Of a stretch of DNA of 64,000 nt, positions 8,244 through 16,572 are shown one piece after another. Positions within the stretch are counted from its first letter, which is position 1. Each line of letters opens with the position of its first letter. The stretch is from CAMDPA01 sp964574325 (GTDB taxonomy: Bacteria; Pseudomonadota; Alphaproteobacteria; Rhizobiales; Hyphomicrobiaceae), in the NCBI GenBank assembly GCA_964574325.1, contig CAZNMY010000011.1:27975-91974 (forward strand). The letters run 5' to 3'. The notes below the pieces were generated by a model. It was not told the DNA's origin and did not search any database. It saw only the letters and a program-made list of their open reading frames with translations. The translations under genes and the position numbers were made by a program.

Positions 8244-8452
8244 CAGCGCACCTCGATGACCTGCTCGCTGGCATCGCACGCACCAAACTCGGAATTGAGA
8301 CACTCACGACCCGTAACCGTGACATCCTTGATTTCCACGATGTAGGTGTTGTCAGCCTGAAGCGCGCGCTTCACCGCGCGTATCTGGCGGGATGCGATGC
8401 CACGGCCGCCCGCATCTTCCGCATCACCCCGAAAAATGGAGACACCACATGA
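8240..8452 (+). CDS. DUF6900-like small protein
   Basis: A 70-residue protein with the pattern 'IARTKLGIETLTTRNRD-LDFHDVGV' followed by 'ALHRAYLAG'. I associate this with the DUF6900 family of small plasmid and phage proteins; the identification is from memory. GAGGAGGTGCTTTC precedes the ATG. Function unknown. Confidence 0.65.
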   Translation: MTAHLDDLLAGIARTKLGIETLTTRNRDILDFHDVGVVSLKRALHRAYLAGCDATAARIFRITPKNGDTT

Positions 8453-8784
8453 GCCACTATGAGCACGCTGCCGACCGATATGATGAACGCAAGCACCGCC
8501 GTCGACTGCGGTCACGCAACCGCATCCGCACCCGTTGCGGCAGCTGGCGCACATTCGAACGCCGCTTCGTCCCGCTGCCCGCACCGAACCACGACCTGTT
8601 GTGGGACATCGGCGGCGAGGTCCCGAAAGGTGCCGACCCGCACTACTGGTGGACCGTCCTCGATTGCGAAGGGCGCATCAACCTCTCGCCGGGATTCCGG
8701 TTCGTGAACCGCATTGCGTTCATCCGCTGTGCCGTCCCGTGGGGCGTGGACGATGAGAAGCAGCCGCTCTATCGCTATGATTGA
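8449..8784 (+). CDS. Hypothetical protein (111 aa)
   Basis: A 111-residue protein with a very basic N-terminus (residues 10-38 rich in Arg/Lys/His), followed by a Trp- and Pro-containing region (PHYWWTVLDCEGRINLSPGF). It overlaps the previous gene by ATGA and has GGAGAC upstream. It closes the uninterrupted coupled series begun at 4566. The following 216 bases have no supported gene. Confidence 0.65.
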   Translation: MSHYEHAADRYDERKHRRRLRSRNRIRTRCGSWRTFERRFVPLPAPNHDLLWDIGGEVPKGADPHYWWTVLDCEGRINLSPGFRFVNRIAFIRCAVPWGVDDEKQPLYRYD

Positions 8785-9000
8785 AGAAGTTCGAGACGAC
8801 CATCACCCTGTTCGCGGGTGCGCCTTGCACTTCAGCCGTCAAGCCCTTCGCAAGCGCGCACGTAGTGGTGCTGCGCTAGCGAAGCCGGAGGCCAAGGGGC
8901 ATTGACTGCCGAAGTTGGCAAGGCGTGACCGTTCCACCATGGCGTTTATGCGAGGCGCGCTTCGCTAACTCGCACAAACCCCATGATGGAGAAAAAGCCT

Positions 9001-9261
9001 ATGAGCGACATTCCCAAGACACACCTGCCGCCGACCCCGCAGCGCAAGACCAAGGGCAGCCCGCCCACCCACAAGATTTATCGCGTCGTGAGAGGACGCG
9101 GCAATCTTGACAAGGACATCTGGACGGAAGTCGCAGCCTGCTGGCCGCACAAGGACGGCAGCGGCTTCAATGTGAAGTTCAACTTCAATGAAGCCCCGAG
9201 CCAAGGCGCGGAATACGTCATGCGTCGCGTTACGCGACGCACCCCTCAGGGCGAAGCGTGA
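9001..9261 (+). CDS. Small conserved plasmid-type protein, paralogue 2
   Basis: An 86-residue protein, paralogue of the one at 4566-4802: WTEVAACWPHKDGSGFNVKF aligns with WQEIGAAWSHKDGKGFNLKL. The ATG at 9001 is preferred over 8983 because GGAG sits 11 bases upstream. The two paralogues bracket the small-gene array, suggesting that the family has a general role in this element. Confidence 0.75.
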   Translation: MSDIPKTHLPPTPQRKTKGSPPTHKIYRVVRGRGNLDKDIWTEVAACWPHKDGSGFNVKFNFNEAPSQGAEYVMRRVTRRTPQGEA

Positions 9262-9273
9262 GGGGAGAGCGAC

Positions 9274-9543
9274 ATGTTGAAAAGCACACACCGCGACGCA
9301 ATCGCCGTCACACAATCCGCCGAGGTCTGGCAACTCACCCGCAACTGGCAGACCCTTGCCGTCATCGAACGCGCTTGGGATGACAACCACTGGCTACTGT
9401 TTCTTGCCGACGGCCATGGCGAACTTGTCTGCCAAGGCGCAGTCGGGCGCATTGCAACTCGGAAGACATGCTTGACCATGTGGGCACGGCGGAACACCGG
9501 AACTATTGCGCCGTTCCTCGACGGCGGCGAACAACCGGAGTAG
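9274..9543 (+). CDS. Small hypothetical protein (89 aa)
   Basis: An 89-residue protein starting MLKSTHRDAIAVTQSAEVWQL, with GGGGAGAGCGAC upstream of the ATG. It is rich in Trp and has a beta-rich core (NHWLLFLADGHGELVCQG). It follows the preceding gene after 12 bases and is the last gene before the putative oriT region. Family unknown. Confidence 0.65.
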   Translation: MLKSTHRDAIAVTQSAEVWQLTRNWQTLAVIERAWDDNHWLLFLADGHGELVCQGAVGRIATRKTCLTMWARRNTGTIAPFLDGGEQPE

Positions 9544-10160
9544 ACACCACGCACATAGCCGACGCAAAACCAATGTAGTACGGCTTGCTGCGAAGTTATC
9601 GCTATCAGGCTGATGTCATGTTTCTGGCGGACGCGCGGCGCGAAAACGCGCCCGTTTGCGACGCTCGACTAAGTCGATGTCCTGTTGATAGCAGCCTGCC
9701 ATGCAAGTGATGGCATTCTGATAGCCTGCGAAAATCCACGTTTCACGCCACCGCTGGCACGTTGCTGTCATTCTGCCAGCCCTCTGATATTAATGTGATA
9801 GCAGATTGTTGGTTGGCCACGCGGCGCGGTCATGCCGTCGTGACGGATTGCCGTATTTCACTTCAGTGGTGCAGGCGGAGCGGGGGAAGGTTCCGCCGCG
9901 CCGAATCGCGGCTCGTCCAGCGTGAGCGAACGCGCCCGTCAGCAAGCTCTATCCCATACCCTGCGCTCCGACGGTACGTTGCCGTAGATGCAGCGGTCTT
10001 CGCATTCACTCACTACAACCAGCCTCAGCACACCCGCGTCGCCAAATGGTTTGGTGTCTCTGGACTTCATGGCGGCTCAAATCAGAATTACGCGATAGCA
10101 CCTTGATATTTTCAGCTTCGATGCGGTCGATGGCATTTATTCTCTGGTAGCGCGGAAGGG
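9544..10160 (+). other. Non-coding region upstream of the mobilisation genes
   Basis: No protein-coding gene is supported here; the only long frame (TTG start at 9762) has no ribosome binding site and an implausible composition. The region contains several GATAGC motifs (listed separately) and a 7-bp inverted repeat GCTGGCA/TGCCAGC at 9753-9759 and 9774-9780. Together with the adjacent inverted-repeat cluster it looks like a transfer or replication control region. Confidence 0.5.
9601..10099. repeat. Dispersed (C/T/G)TGATAGC motifs
   Basis: The hexamer GATAGC occurs at 9601-9606 (as its complement), 9687-9692, 9720-9725, 9797-9802 and 10094-10099. The first four are within about 200 bases and are preceded by TG. 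Spacing is irregular, so these are not classical iterons, but the clustering in non-coding DNA beside the relaxase operon suggests protein-binding sites. Confidence 0.35.
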
Positions 10161-10245
10161 GTAGCAAGATGGGTTTTCGTTACACGAAAACAAAGCGGTG
10201 AAACCGCTCATCTTGTCGGGGCTACGGACCTGAAGGTCCCGCGCC
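10161..10245 (+). other. Candidate oriT: cloverleaf of inverted repeats
   Basis: Four inverted repeats are nested or adjacent. The outer stem pairs GTAGC and AAGATG (10161-10171) with CATCTT (10209-10214) and GCTAC (10221-10225). Inside are GTTTTCGT/ACGAAAAC (10173-10180, 10184-10191; loop TAC) and AGCGGT/ACCGCT (10194-10199, 10203-10208; loop GAA). Directly after comes GGACCT/AGGTCC (10226-10231, 10234-10239) and then CGCGCCCC. An inverted repeat followed by a GC-rich GCGCC core recalls known nic regions. It lies about 40 bases before mobC, where oriT sites usually are. Confidence 0.55.
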
Positions 10246-10283
10246 CCAAGCCCCCGGACGCTGCGCTCTGCTGGAGGAGTGCA

Positions 10284-10673
10284 ATGACCAAACCCAACAA
10301 TCCGGCGAAGGTCCGCCCATCCACGGGGCGGCCGAAAGCAGCACGCGTCAAAGATCACTGGATCAGTTTCCGGGTGACGGCAGAAGAGCATTTCCAACTT
10401 ATCGACAAGGCGAACCGTAGCGGCATGGGTCCCGGCGACTATGCTCGCTCGCGTGCGTTACGCGGTATCGCGCGGTCGAAAAAGTCGGCGCCGGCGACCA
10501 CACCCATCTTCGGCGACGACACGCGTGCCGTCTTCCATGAACTGCGCAAGCAAGGCGTCAACCTCAATCAGATCGCCCATCACTGCAACCGCCACGCCGT
10601 CCCGCCGCCACACGAGGTGAGCGAGCTGGCCAAAGTCATCATGGCGCTGTGGGAGAGGCTGCTCGCGTCATGA
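10284..10673 (+). CDS. mobC: MobC-like mobilisation accessory protein
   Basis: A 129-residue protein. Residues about 27-55 (ISFRVTAEEHFQLIDKANRSGM) form a ribbon-helix-helix-like DNA-binding segment, and LRKQGVNLNQIAHHCN (about 88-103) is the hallmark of MobC proteins, which help open DNA at the nick site and assist the relaxase. CTGGAGGAGT precedes the ATG. It overlaps the relaxase start by 4 bases (ATGA). Confidence 0.9.
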   Translation: MTKPNNPAKVRPSTGRPKAARVKDHWISFRVTAEEHFQLIDKANRSGMGPGDYARSRALRGIARSKKSAPATTPIFGDDTRAVFHELRKQGVNLNQIAHHCNRHAVPPPHEVSELAKVIMALWERLLAS

Positions 10674-12556
10674 TCATCCGCATCCAGGCCAACGGCGGCT
10701 CGTTTCGCGGTGCCGGTCTCTACTACCTGCACGACAAATCCGCCGATCACTCACTCGAAAATCATCTGAAGCCCAAGACCGATGAGCGCGTGTGGTTCAC
10801 CGACACACGCAACTGTCTGAGCATGGACCCTGACCGCGCGCTTGAGGAGATGTGGCGCACGGCTGAGGATCAGGCATACCTGAAAATGCAGGCCGGGGTG
10901 AAGCGGGGCGGTCGCGTCTGCGAAGACCCAACCAAGACGTTGTCGCTGTCCTGGCACAAGAATGACCAACCAACGCCCGAACACATGGTCGAAGCCGGCG
11001 ATGCGTTGATGAAGCACATGGGCTGGGACACACATCAGGCCGTCTATGTCGGCCACAATGACACCGAGCACCGGCACATCCACATCATCCTCAACCGTGT
11101 GGATCCGGACACCGGTCGCACGCTCGACGATTTCCGCGAACAGAAGCGCGCGCAATCCTGGGCGCTCGAATACGAGCGGTCGCAGGATCAGGTCCGGTGC
11201 GAGCAGCGCGAGATCAACGCGCAGAAGCAGAAGAACAAGGTCCGCGCCAACGACAATCAACAGGAGACCGCGCCAACGCAGGAGGTGGAGCAGAAGTCCG
11301 AAGCGGGCTACGAGCAGCAGCGCACAACCGAACCCGCGAACGAGATTTCTGCCGATGACAAGGCAGCGCCGTCCACCAAGCGCGCCGCCAACGATCACTT
11401 GCCGCACAACGTCATCATGCTGGCGCGCCCGAGCGAGCATGAATTCAACGCCGACGAGCAGGTGCGCGCCCAGAACGCCGCCGTCGACAGCGCCGAATTG
11501 AAGGCCGAGCAACGCGCCGAGCGCGAAGCGTTCTTCAAGGACGGTGCCAAGCTGTTCAAGGAGACCCGCCATGCCGTCTACGACGAGATATGTCGAGACT
11601 ACAGGATCGAGTGGCGCAATCTCTATAAAGACACTGCCACCGCGCGGAAGTCTGCCGAGACAGCATCGGAATATGCCATCACCCGCGCGCACTACTTCGC
11701 CAAAGCTGGCCAGTGGGACAAGGCTCGTGAGGCCTTCAAGGATCGCAACAGTGTGCGCGACGCAGTCGAGGAAAAACTCGCCCCATGCATGGCCGACCTG
11801 AAGCGGCGCCAGAAAGAAGATCTGCGCGAACGCCAACGTGACGCCTGCGATGCCTTGCGACAGGTTCGCGACGTTCAGTATCAGGACTTGCTACGACGCC
11901 AGCGTCGTGAGCGTGCCGCGCTCCGTGCCCGTGAAACCCTCGATGCTGCTGGTGTTGTCCGTGATCGGCCTGTCTACGGGACGGCAATGCCGCCGGCAGA
12001 GAACGCGGCCAACGAGAACCGATCCGTTGAGGCCAACGCCAGCCGCCAGACAGATCAGGCGACTGCGACCGAGGTCGGGGTGCCGACCGTGTCAGACGCG
12101 CGCTTGCTGCAAGAAGCGCCGAAGGCCCGTCAGATTGCCGAGCAAGTCGAGCAATCCGCCGCGATCGCCCAGTCCATTGGTCGGGCCGCCAGCAGCGAAA
12201 TGACACCGATCGAACTGCCACACGTGGATAGACCTGATCCAACAACGATGGCACCGGTTCGCGGCGCCAGCGATCTCATGGCTGGCGGTATCGGCGGCGC
12301 GGCCAGCTATTTGGCGGATCAGCTCGGTGAATTGTTCGCGCCAACGCCGCTCGAAGTGCGGGAAGCGCAGGCCAAGGCGCAAGCAAAGCAGGCGAGTGAG
12401 CGCGAGGCGCAGAGGCCGGAACATGACGAAAAGGCCGCCGCCTACGCGCGCATCATCGACAGCGCCGTCCGCTTGGCCGAAGCCGAACGCGCACAACAAG
12501 GTGACGCCTATTGGAAGGAGCGCGACCGCGACAAGGGGTGGGAGCGGGACCAGTAA
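10670..12556 (+). CDS. MOBP-type relaxase
   Basis: Relaxases nick oriT through an active-site Tyr and pilot the strand into the recipient. In this 628-residue protein the likely catalytic Tyr is Y18 or Y19 (GLYYLHDKSA), and the metal-binding His cluster is HNDTEHRHIH (residues 129-138), followed by the typical LNRV-x-PDTG. Residues 1-180 are the nuclease domain; 190-450 are charged and helical, and the remainder is Ala/Gln/Glu-rich coiled coil. The ATG at 10670 overlapping the mobC stop is preferred over the upstream start at 10649. The family assignment (Relaxase, PF03432) is from motif recognition. Confidence 0.93.
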   Translation: MIIRIQANGGSFRGAGLYYLHDKSADHSLENHLKPKTDERVWFTDTRNCLSMDPDRALEEMWRTAEDQAYLKMQAGVKRGGRVCEDPTKTLSLSWHKNDQPTPEHMVEAGDALMKHMGWDTHQAVYVGHNDTEHRHIHIILNRVDPDTGRTLDDFREQKRAQSWALEYERSQDQVRCEQREINAQKQKNKVRANDNQQETAPTQEVEQKSEAGYEQQRTTEPANEISADDKAAPSTKRAANDHLPHNVIMLARPSEHEFNADEQVRAQNAAVDSAELKAEQRAEREAFFKDGAKLFKETRHAVYDEICRDYRIEWRNLYKDTATARKSAETASEYAITRAHYFAKAGQWDKAREAFKDRNSVRDAVEEKLAPCMADLKRRQKEDLRERQRDACDALRQVRDVQYQDLLRRQRRERAALRARETLDAAGVVRDRPVYGTAMPPAENAANENRSVEANASRQTDQATATEVGVPTVSDARLLQEAPKARQIAEQVEQSAAIAQSIGRAASSEMTPIELPHVDRPDPTTMAPVRGASDLMAGGIGGAASYLADQLGELFAPTPLEVREAQAKAQAKQASEREAQRPEHDEKAAAYARIIDSAVRLAEAERAQQGDAYWKERDRDKGWERDQ

Positions 12557-13140
12557 CGGACACCCTGGGCAGGCCAAGCCAGGGCGTCCTCGAAAACCGG
12601 ACGGCCGCCCCGCGCACACCTGTCGATATCCGCCGCGATCATCAGGACATCCGTTTGCAGACCCGCCGTGCCCTCACCGCCATCGGGATATCCGAACAAC
12701 AGTTGCTCGCGGCCAGCCAACAGGCCGCCCGGCAATCCGCGCTGCGGGCGATCGATGCTGGGTTGTCGGCGCTTCATGCCAGTGCCATCGCTGCCGTCGT
12801 AGCACGCTTCGCTGATCGCAAAGCCGCACTCGCAGATCAGGACCCGTCCGCCCGCGCCGATGCAATGCGCGCGCTCGCCGCCGAGGAGGTTCACGAGTTG
12901 GCGCGCCTCGCGCTGGAGCATGCCGCAGAGAAGCGTGCGCAGCGCAAATCGGTAGTGCTGTCCTTGGCAGCCGTGCATCGGACCGAGCGCCGGAGTTTGC
13001 GCACCCGAAACCGGCGTCAGCGGATGCTGGCGGCAGTGGTGATGCAGCCGAGAGAGCGGTTAAGAGGCGAAGGCGCGACGAGATCGACCGCGCTCGTTGC
13101 TGCTGGCTTGCGTGGGCTGTTTAACTATCGCCGACGCTAA
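12511..13140 (+). CDS. Helical hypothetical protein after the relaxase
   Basis: An Ala/Arg-rich, predicted all-helical protein of up to 209 residues. The nominal start is TTG within the relaxase 3' end; GTG at 12538 is another option, so the true start is uncertain. Long helices (QQLLAASQQAARQSALRAIDAGLSAL) suggest a coiled-coil partner for the relaxase. Composition matches neighbouring coding DNA, but there is no recognised domain. Confidence 0.55.
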   Translation: MEGARPRQGVGAGPVTDTLGRPSQGVLENRTAAPRTPVDIRRDHQDIRLQTRRALTAIGISEQQLLAASQQAARQSALRAIDAGLSALHASAIAAVVARFADRKAALADQDPSARADAMRALAAEEVHELARLALEHAAEKRAQRKSVVLSLAAVHRTERRSLRTRNRRQRMLAAVVMQPRERLRGEGATRSTALVAAGLRGLFNYRRR

Positions 13141-13233
13141 CTTATGCAAGCACCGTCGATACGCACCGATGACGATCGGCTGGCCGCAAGGTGTGTGGTA
13201 CCCACAGCTTGGCTGTCATCGACGGAGAGCGGG

Positions 13234-13581
13234 TCAAATTGACGGTCTTGCGTTGTTGGACGTGTGCCGCAAGCCCCATTCGCCCATCGCGTCGAGCACA
13301 GGGATCACTGTGCGGCCGTAGTCTGAGTAGCTATACTCAACCGCGGCCACGGCGCCGTCGAGAAATTCACGCCGCGCTAGAACACCCGCAATTTCAAGGG
13401 CTCGAAGGTGCTCGCTGAGCATCTTTTCCGATGCATCGGGTATCCCACGCTTAAAGTCCGAGAACCGCAGCGGCCCATCCCGCAGTAGCCACAAGATGCG
13501 CGGCTTCCACTTGCCCCCGATGACGGCAACCGTCGTCATTACTGGGCAATCGGCGATCTTGTCGATTGGTTCTTGGCTCAC
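13234..13581 (-). CDS. HxlR-family transcriptional regulator
   Basis: A 115-residue winged-helix regulator. Diagnostic features are the N-terminal Cys in DCPV (C12), often redox- or aldehyde-sensing in this family, then GGKWKPRILWLLRDGPLRFSDFKR and KMLSEHLRALE. The start is GTG with AAGG about 9 bases upstream. Its target may be itself or an adjacent gene; no partner is obvious. Confidence 0.9.
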   Translation of the reverse strand: MSQEPIDKIADCPVMTTVAVIGGKWKPRILWLLRDGPLRFSDFKRGIPDASEKMLSEHLRALEIAGVLARREFLDGAVAAVEYSYSDYGRTVIPVLDAMGEWGLRHTSNNARPSI

Positions 13582-13601
13582 GGCACTTACCTTTCTGTAA
13601 G

Positions 13602-13847
13602 TTATTGATTGCTCATTCCATCGCCCGCTACATCAGCCGCAACGACCAAGCGTCGTCCAATCAACATCGCGAAATGTAGGCTTACATGTGCGGCTCGACC
13701 ATCAACGCAGACATGCACAGCACCGGTGTTCGGTACACGATTGGGCAGTGTGGTGACGCGTGACGCCGACGCCACGAGTTCAAACGCCAAGGCACCAGGT
13801 CGGTAGAGCCGCCAATTGGGTTCTTCGCCGGGCCGAGGTAAATCCAC
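13602..13847 (-). CDS. Possible small hypothetical protein
   Basis: An 81-residue frame from a GTG at 13847, just after the TetR-type gene. The residues NWRLYRPGALAFELVASASRV and later GAVHVCVDGRAAHVSLHFAML have normal protein character with alternating strands. No ribosome binding site or family is clear. It could be a remnant of a longer enzyme. Confidence 0.35.
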   Translation of the reverse strand: MDLPRPGEEPNWRLYRPGALAFELVASASRVTTLPNRVPNTGAVHVCVDGRAAHVSLHFAMLIGRRLVVAADVAGDGMSNQ

Positions 13848-13858
13848 TTGCGGATCGG

Positions 13859-14521
13859 CTACGCTTTCAGCGCAGATCGTCGCAGATCTGCTCTCACAAG
13901 AGCATCCACAAGCGCAACGGTCAGCCAAACTTGATACTCCTCCGGCGACCATCCACCGTCGGTCACAAGCATCCGGTAGACGTCGCGGCTCGTGTACATC
14001 CACATGATCCGCCGCGCCTTGGTTGGGTCGAGGCCAGCTTTCGCCTTGGACTGGGCGAACAGCAACCTGATGCGCTCCGACTGCATGTCAAATCGCATCG
14101 ACTCGAATTCCGCCTCGATCTTACGCAGGCTGGGAGAAAAGGCCGACGCGCCCCGCATCAATCCCAGCTCGGAGCTTTCGTTCTCATAGATGGCACGCGC
14201 GACCTGAGCCGTGAGCGCGACTTGAGTCGCCGCATCGGCAACGCCTTCCATCACTTGCTGAGCAGCCTGGAACCGATCGCCGAACAGCGTGGACCGCATG
14301 ATTGCCTGAAGGATGCCGTCCTTCGACTTGAACAGCGCGTACACGGTCGACGTCGCCACCCCCGCCTTTGCGCCGATCTCTGCAATCTTGACCCGATCGA
14401 TGCCGTGTCGCCCGAACAAGATCTTCGCGGCATCCACCACTCTGGTTCGAGTCACCTCCGCCATCTGATCCCGGCGCGGCGAGCTGTATTGACGCATCTT
14501 GGGCATTGACTTATTCGCCAT
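13859..14521 (-). CDS. TetR-family transcriptional regulator
   Basis: A 220-residue regulator with a TetR helix-turn-helix at about residues 25-70 (RTRVVDAAKILFGRHGIDRVKIAEIGAKAGVATSTVYALFKSKDGI). The C-terminal ligand-binding half is unassigned. It is divergent from the DUF4287/DoxX genes at 14627, so it probably controls them. The start is uncertain: the ATG at 14521 has no ribosome binding site and 14506 is an alternative. Confidence 0.9.
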   Translation of the reverse strand: MANKSMPKMRQYSSPRRDQMAEVTRTRVVDAAKILFGRHGIDRVKIAEIGAKAGVATSTVYALFKSKDGILQAIMRSTLFGDRFQAAQQVMEGVADAATQVALTAQVARAIYENESSELGLMRGASAFSPSLRKIEAEFESMRFDMQSERIRLLFAQSKAKAGLDPTKARRIMWMYTSRDVYRMLVTDGGWSPEEYQVWLTVALVDALVRADLRRSALKA

Positions 14522-14523
14522 AT

Positions 14524-14537
14524 TTGACTATATTCAA
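14524..14537. promoter_or_regulatory. Candidate TetR operator
   Basis: The sequence TTGACTATATTCAA is an imperfect palindrome (12 of 14 positions symmetrical) in an AT-rich patch between the divergent TetR gene and the DUF4287 gene. Its position beside the regulator's own start suits autoregulation. Confidence 0.35.
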
Positions 14538-14626
14538 TATATAATAGTACATGATGCCGCGATCGCGCAACCGAATGCGTGCGTTGATGGGCGGGGACAT
14601 GACGGTGACCGTAAGAAGGAGGGACG

Positions 14627-14902
14627 ATGTCATTCAAAGCGTATCTCGACAACATAGAGGCCAAGACCGGCAAGTCGCCTGCAGACTTCCGAAAGCTTGC
14701 CGAGCAGAAGGGCTTTACGGTCCGCGGCACGATCGCAAAAGATGTCAAAGCCGGCCAGATCGTTGAGTGGCTCAAGCAGGACTTCGATCTCGGTCGCGGT
14801 CACGCCATGGCCATCGTTGCCCTCCTGAAGGAGCATCGCGACAGTGAGCCGTCGAAGGCCGTGAAGCCTGCGGCCAAGAAGAAACAAGGGGGACGATCAT
14901 GA
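14627..14902 (+). CDS. DUF4287 domain protein
   Basis: A 91-residue protein starting MSFKAYLDNIEAKTGKSPADF, which is the DUF4287 signature, ending with a Lys-rich tail. A strong AAGGAGG site precedes the ATG. The stop overlaps the next gene (ATGA). The family's function is unknown; the helical fold and basic tail could suit nucleic-acid contact. Confidence 0.85.
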   Translation: MSFKAYLDNIEAKTGKSPADFRKLAEQKGFTVRGTIAKDVKAGQIVEWLKQDFDLGRGHAMAIVALLKEHRDSEPSKAVKPAAKKKQGGRS

Positions 14903-15288
14903 GCGTTGATCAATCTGTGTGGATGCTCCGTATCGGCTATGCCCTGACTGGCTTGGCAGCATTGTTCTTCACCATGGACGCCACCATGAAGCTGCTGCGC
15001 CTGCCGGTCGTCATCGAAACCACGACACAACTCGGCTGGCCGACGAGTTCCGTTGTTCCACTCGGCATCATACTACTCGTGGCAACGCTGCTCTATCTGC
15101 TCCCAAAGACGAGTATTCTTGGTGCTGTTCTGTTGACCGCTTATCTCGGCGGCGCCGTGGCGACGCATGCGCGCATCGGCAGTCCTTTACTGTCGCACAC
15201 CCTATTCGGCGTCTACATCGGCATCATCATGTGGGGCGGGGTCTATCTGCGCGATCCTGGGCTGAGAAGCATTTTTCCGCTTCGCTGA
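14899..15288 (+). CDS. DoxX-like membrane protein
   Basis: A 129-residue protein with four hydrophobic segments (about residues 10-30, 50-67, 72-90, 98-118) and the DoxX-like sequence features 'LGWPTSSVVPLGIILL' and 'LLSHTLFGVYIGIIMWGGVYLRD'. Translationally coupled to the DUF4287 gene. It is similar in design to the protein at 46384-46824, so these are likely paralogues. Confidence 0.85.
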   Translation: MSVDQSVWMLRIGYALTGLAALFFTMDATMKLLRLPVVIETTTQLGWPTSSVVPLGIILLVATLLYLLPKTSILGAVLLTAYLGGAVATHARIGSPLLSHTLFGVYIGIIMWGGVYLRDPGLRSIFPLR

Positions 15289-15394
15289 TGTGGACCTACA
15301 GCCCTTTCAAATCCTTCGAACAACGTGCCGGCAACACCGCTCGATGCGGGAGCGGCTGGCATGGCGCATATCTTGTTGATCGGTCAGGCCCGTG

Positions 15395-15874
15395 ATGAGT
15401 GACACATCGATACCCACATTGAGTGAATGGGCAGGGGGGTCCCCTACATTCCGGCGCCTCTTTGCGGAGTTCTATGCCAGAGTTCCGCTTGACCCGGTGC
15501 TTGCGCCCGTGTTCGCCAATATGAGCAGCCAGCACGCCAGCCATGTCGCGGCCTTTGTCATCGAGATCTTCGGCGGCGAGAGCGGCTATTCGCGCGACGG
15601 CGGCACGCATGCAGCAATGATCCGCAAGCATATGGGCCGGCATCTGTCGGAAACACAACGCAAGCGCTGGATGGCGCTGCTGCTCGAATGTGCCGACGCA
15701 GTCGGCCTGCCAACAGATCCGGAGTTCCGCTCCGCTCTGGTCGGATACCTCGAATGGGGCACGCGCCTCGCAGTGATCAATTCGCAGCCTGGCGTTGCCA
15801 ATCCTGACGACGGACTGACGATGCCGAAGTGGGGGTGGGGGCCGCCAGGAGGCCCCTATGTGGATAAATCATGA
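15395..15874 (+). CDS. Group II truncated haemoglobin-like globin
   Basis: A 159-residue protein with the trHbII pattern: a B-helix FRRLFAEFYARV, then MIRKHMGRH with a candidate proximal His, then RWMALLLECADAV with Trp at the G8-like position typical of group II. Such globins bind O2 or NO for detoxification. The ATG at 15395 is preferred to the GTG three bases earlier. Confidence 0.85.
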   Translation: MSDTSIPTLSEWAGGSPTFRRLFAEFYARVPLDPVLAPVFANMSSQHASHVAAFVIEIFGGESGYSRDGGTHAAMIRKHMGRHLSETQRKRWMALLLECADAVGLPTDPEFRSALVGYLEWGTRLAVINSQPGVANPDDGLTMPKWGWGPPGGPYVDKS

Positions 15875-15962
15875 CGTCCGCGCCTCGTCGCAGCAGCGCA
15901 ACGGCATGGACGCGGGCCTCTTTCGAGACGTTTCAGTTCTTCGGGCGCATTCGGGGACAGTG

Positions 15963-16457
15963 ATGCTATTCTTCGCTCTTATTCTCGTTGTCACGTTGCT
16001 CGCTGCACTGGCCTCGCGTCTCGGGGTTCCGGGCCTCACCGACTGGCGCGCCTGCATGCGATGGGGTCTCGCACTCGCGCTGGTCTTCACAGGCGTCGAC
16101 CATCTGGTGACGCCGCAGCGATACCTCGCCATGATGCCGGATTTCGTGCCTTTCCATCCCCAGATCGTGCTCTTCACGGGTGTCTGCGAGATTCTCGGGG
16201 CAATCGGAATGTTGATACCGCGGCTGCGGCATTTGGCAGGCGTCATGCTCGCCATCTATTTCGTCTGTGTCTTTCCAGCGAACATCAACAATGCGATCGC
16301 CGGCTTGGCAGTCCAGGGCCTGCCGACCGGGCGCTGGTACTATTGGGTTCGACTGCTCTTTCAACCGGCCGTGATCTGGTGGGCGCTCTATTCGACTTCG
16401 GTCATCGCATGGCCAAATCACAAGAGCGGCGTCACTGGATCAAGCCAGCGCTCCTGA
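15963..16457 (+). CDS. DoxX family membrane protein
   Basis: A 164-residue protein with four hydrophobic segments and the DoxX-type sequence 'ALALVFTGVDHLVTPQRYLAMMPDFVPF...VCEILGAIGMLI'. The ATG at 15963 follows GGGGACAG; a longer frame to 15858 overlaps the globin gene and has no membrane character. Role unknown; DoxX proteins are often linked to redox stress. Confidence 0.85.
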   Translation: MLFFALILVVTLLAALASRLGVPGLTDWRACMRWGLALALVFTGVDHLVTPQRYLAMMPDFVPFHPQIVLFTGVCEILGAIGMLIPRLRHLAGVMLAIYFVCVFPANINNAIAGLAVQGLPTGRWYYWVRLLFQPAVIWWALYSTSVIAWPNHKSGVTGSSQRS

Positions 16458-16572
16458 TGGAAGGCTCTGCAGCGCGACACAGTAGGCCGTAGGCATTCGA
16501 ACAGAGCGACAGTCGGCACTTTACGGCGCTTGGGCAGGGACACTCCTTGTGGCCGGCGTGTTGGGAGGCGGA

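Noticed and set aside
9762..10106. 114-residue plus-strand frame before the oriT candidate
   Set aside because: It begins with TTG, lacks a ribosome binding site, and crosses the GATAGC repeats.
10751..11836. 361-residue open frame on the minus strand opposite the relaxase
   Set aside because: It is a shadow of the relaxase gene: composition is odd and it has no ribosome binding site or recognised domain.
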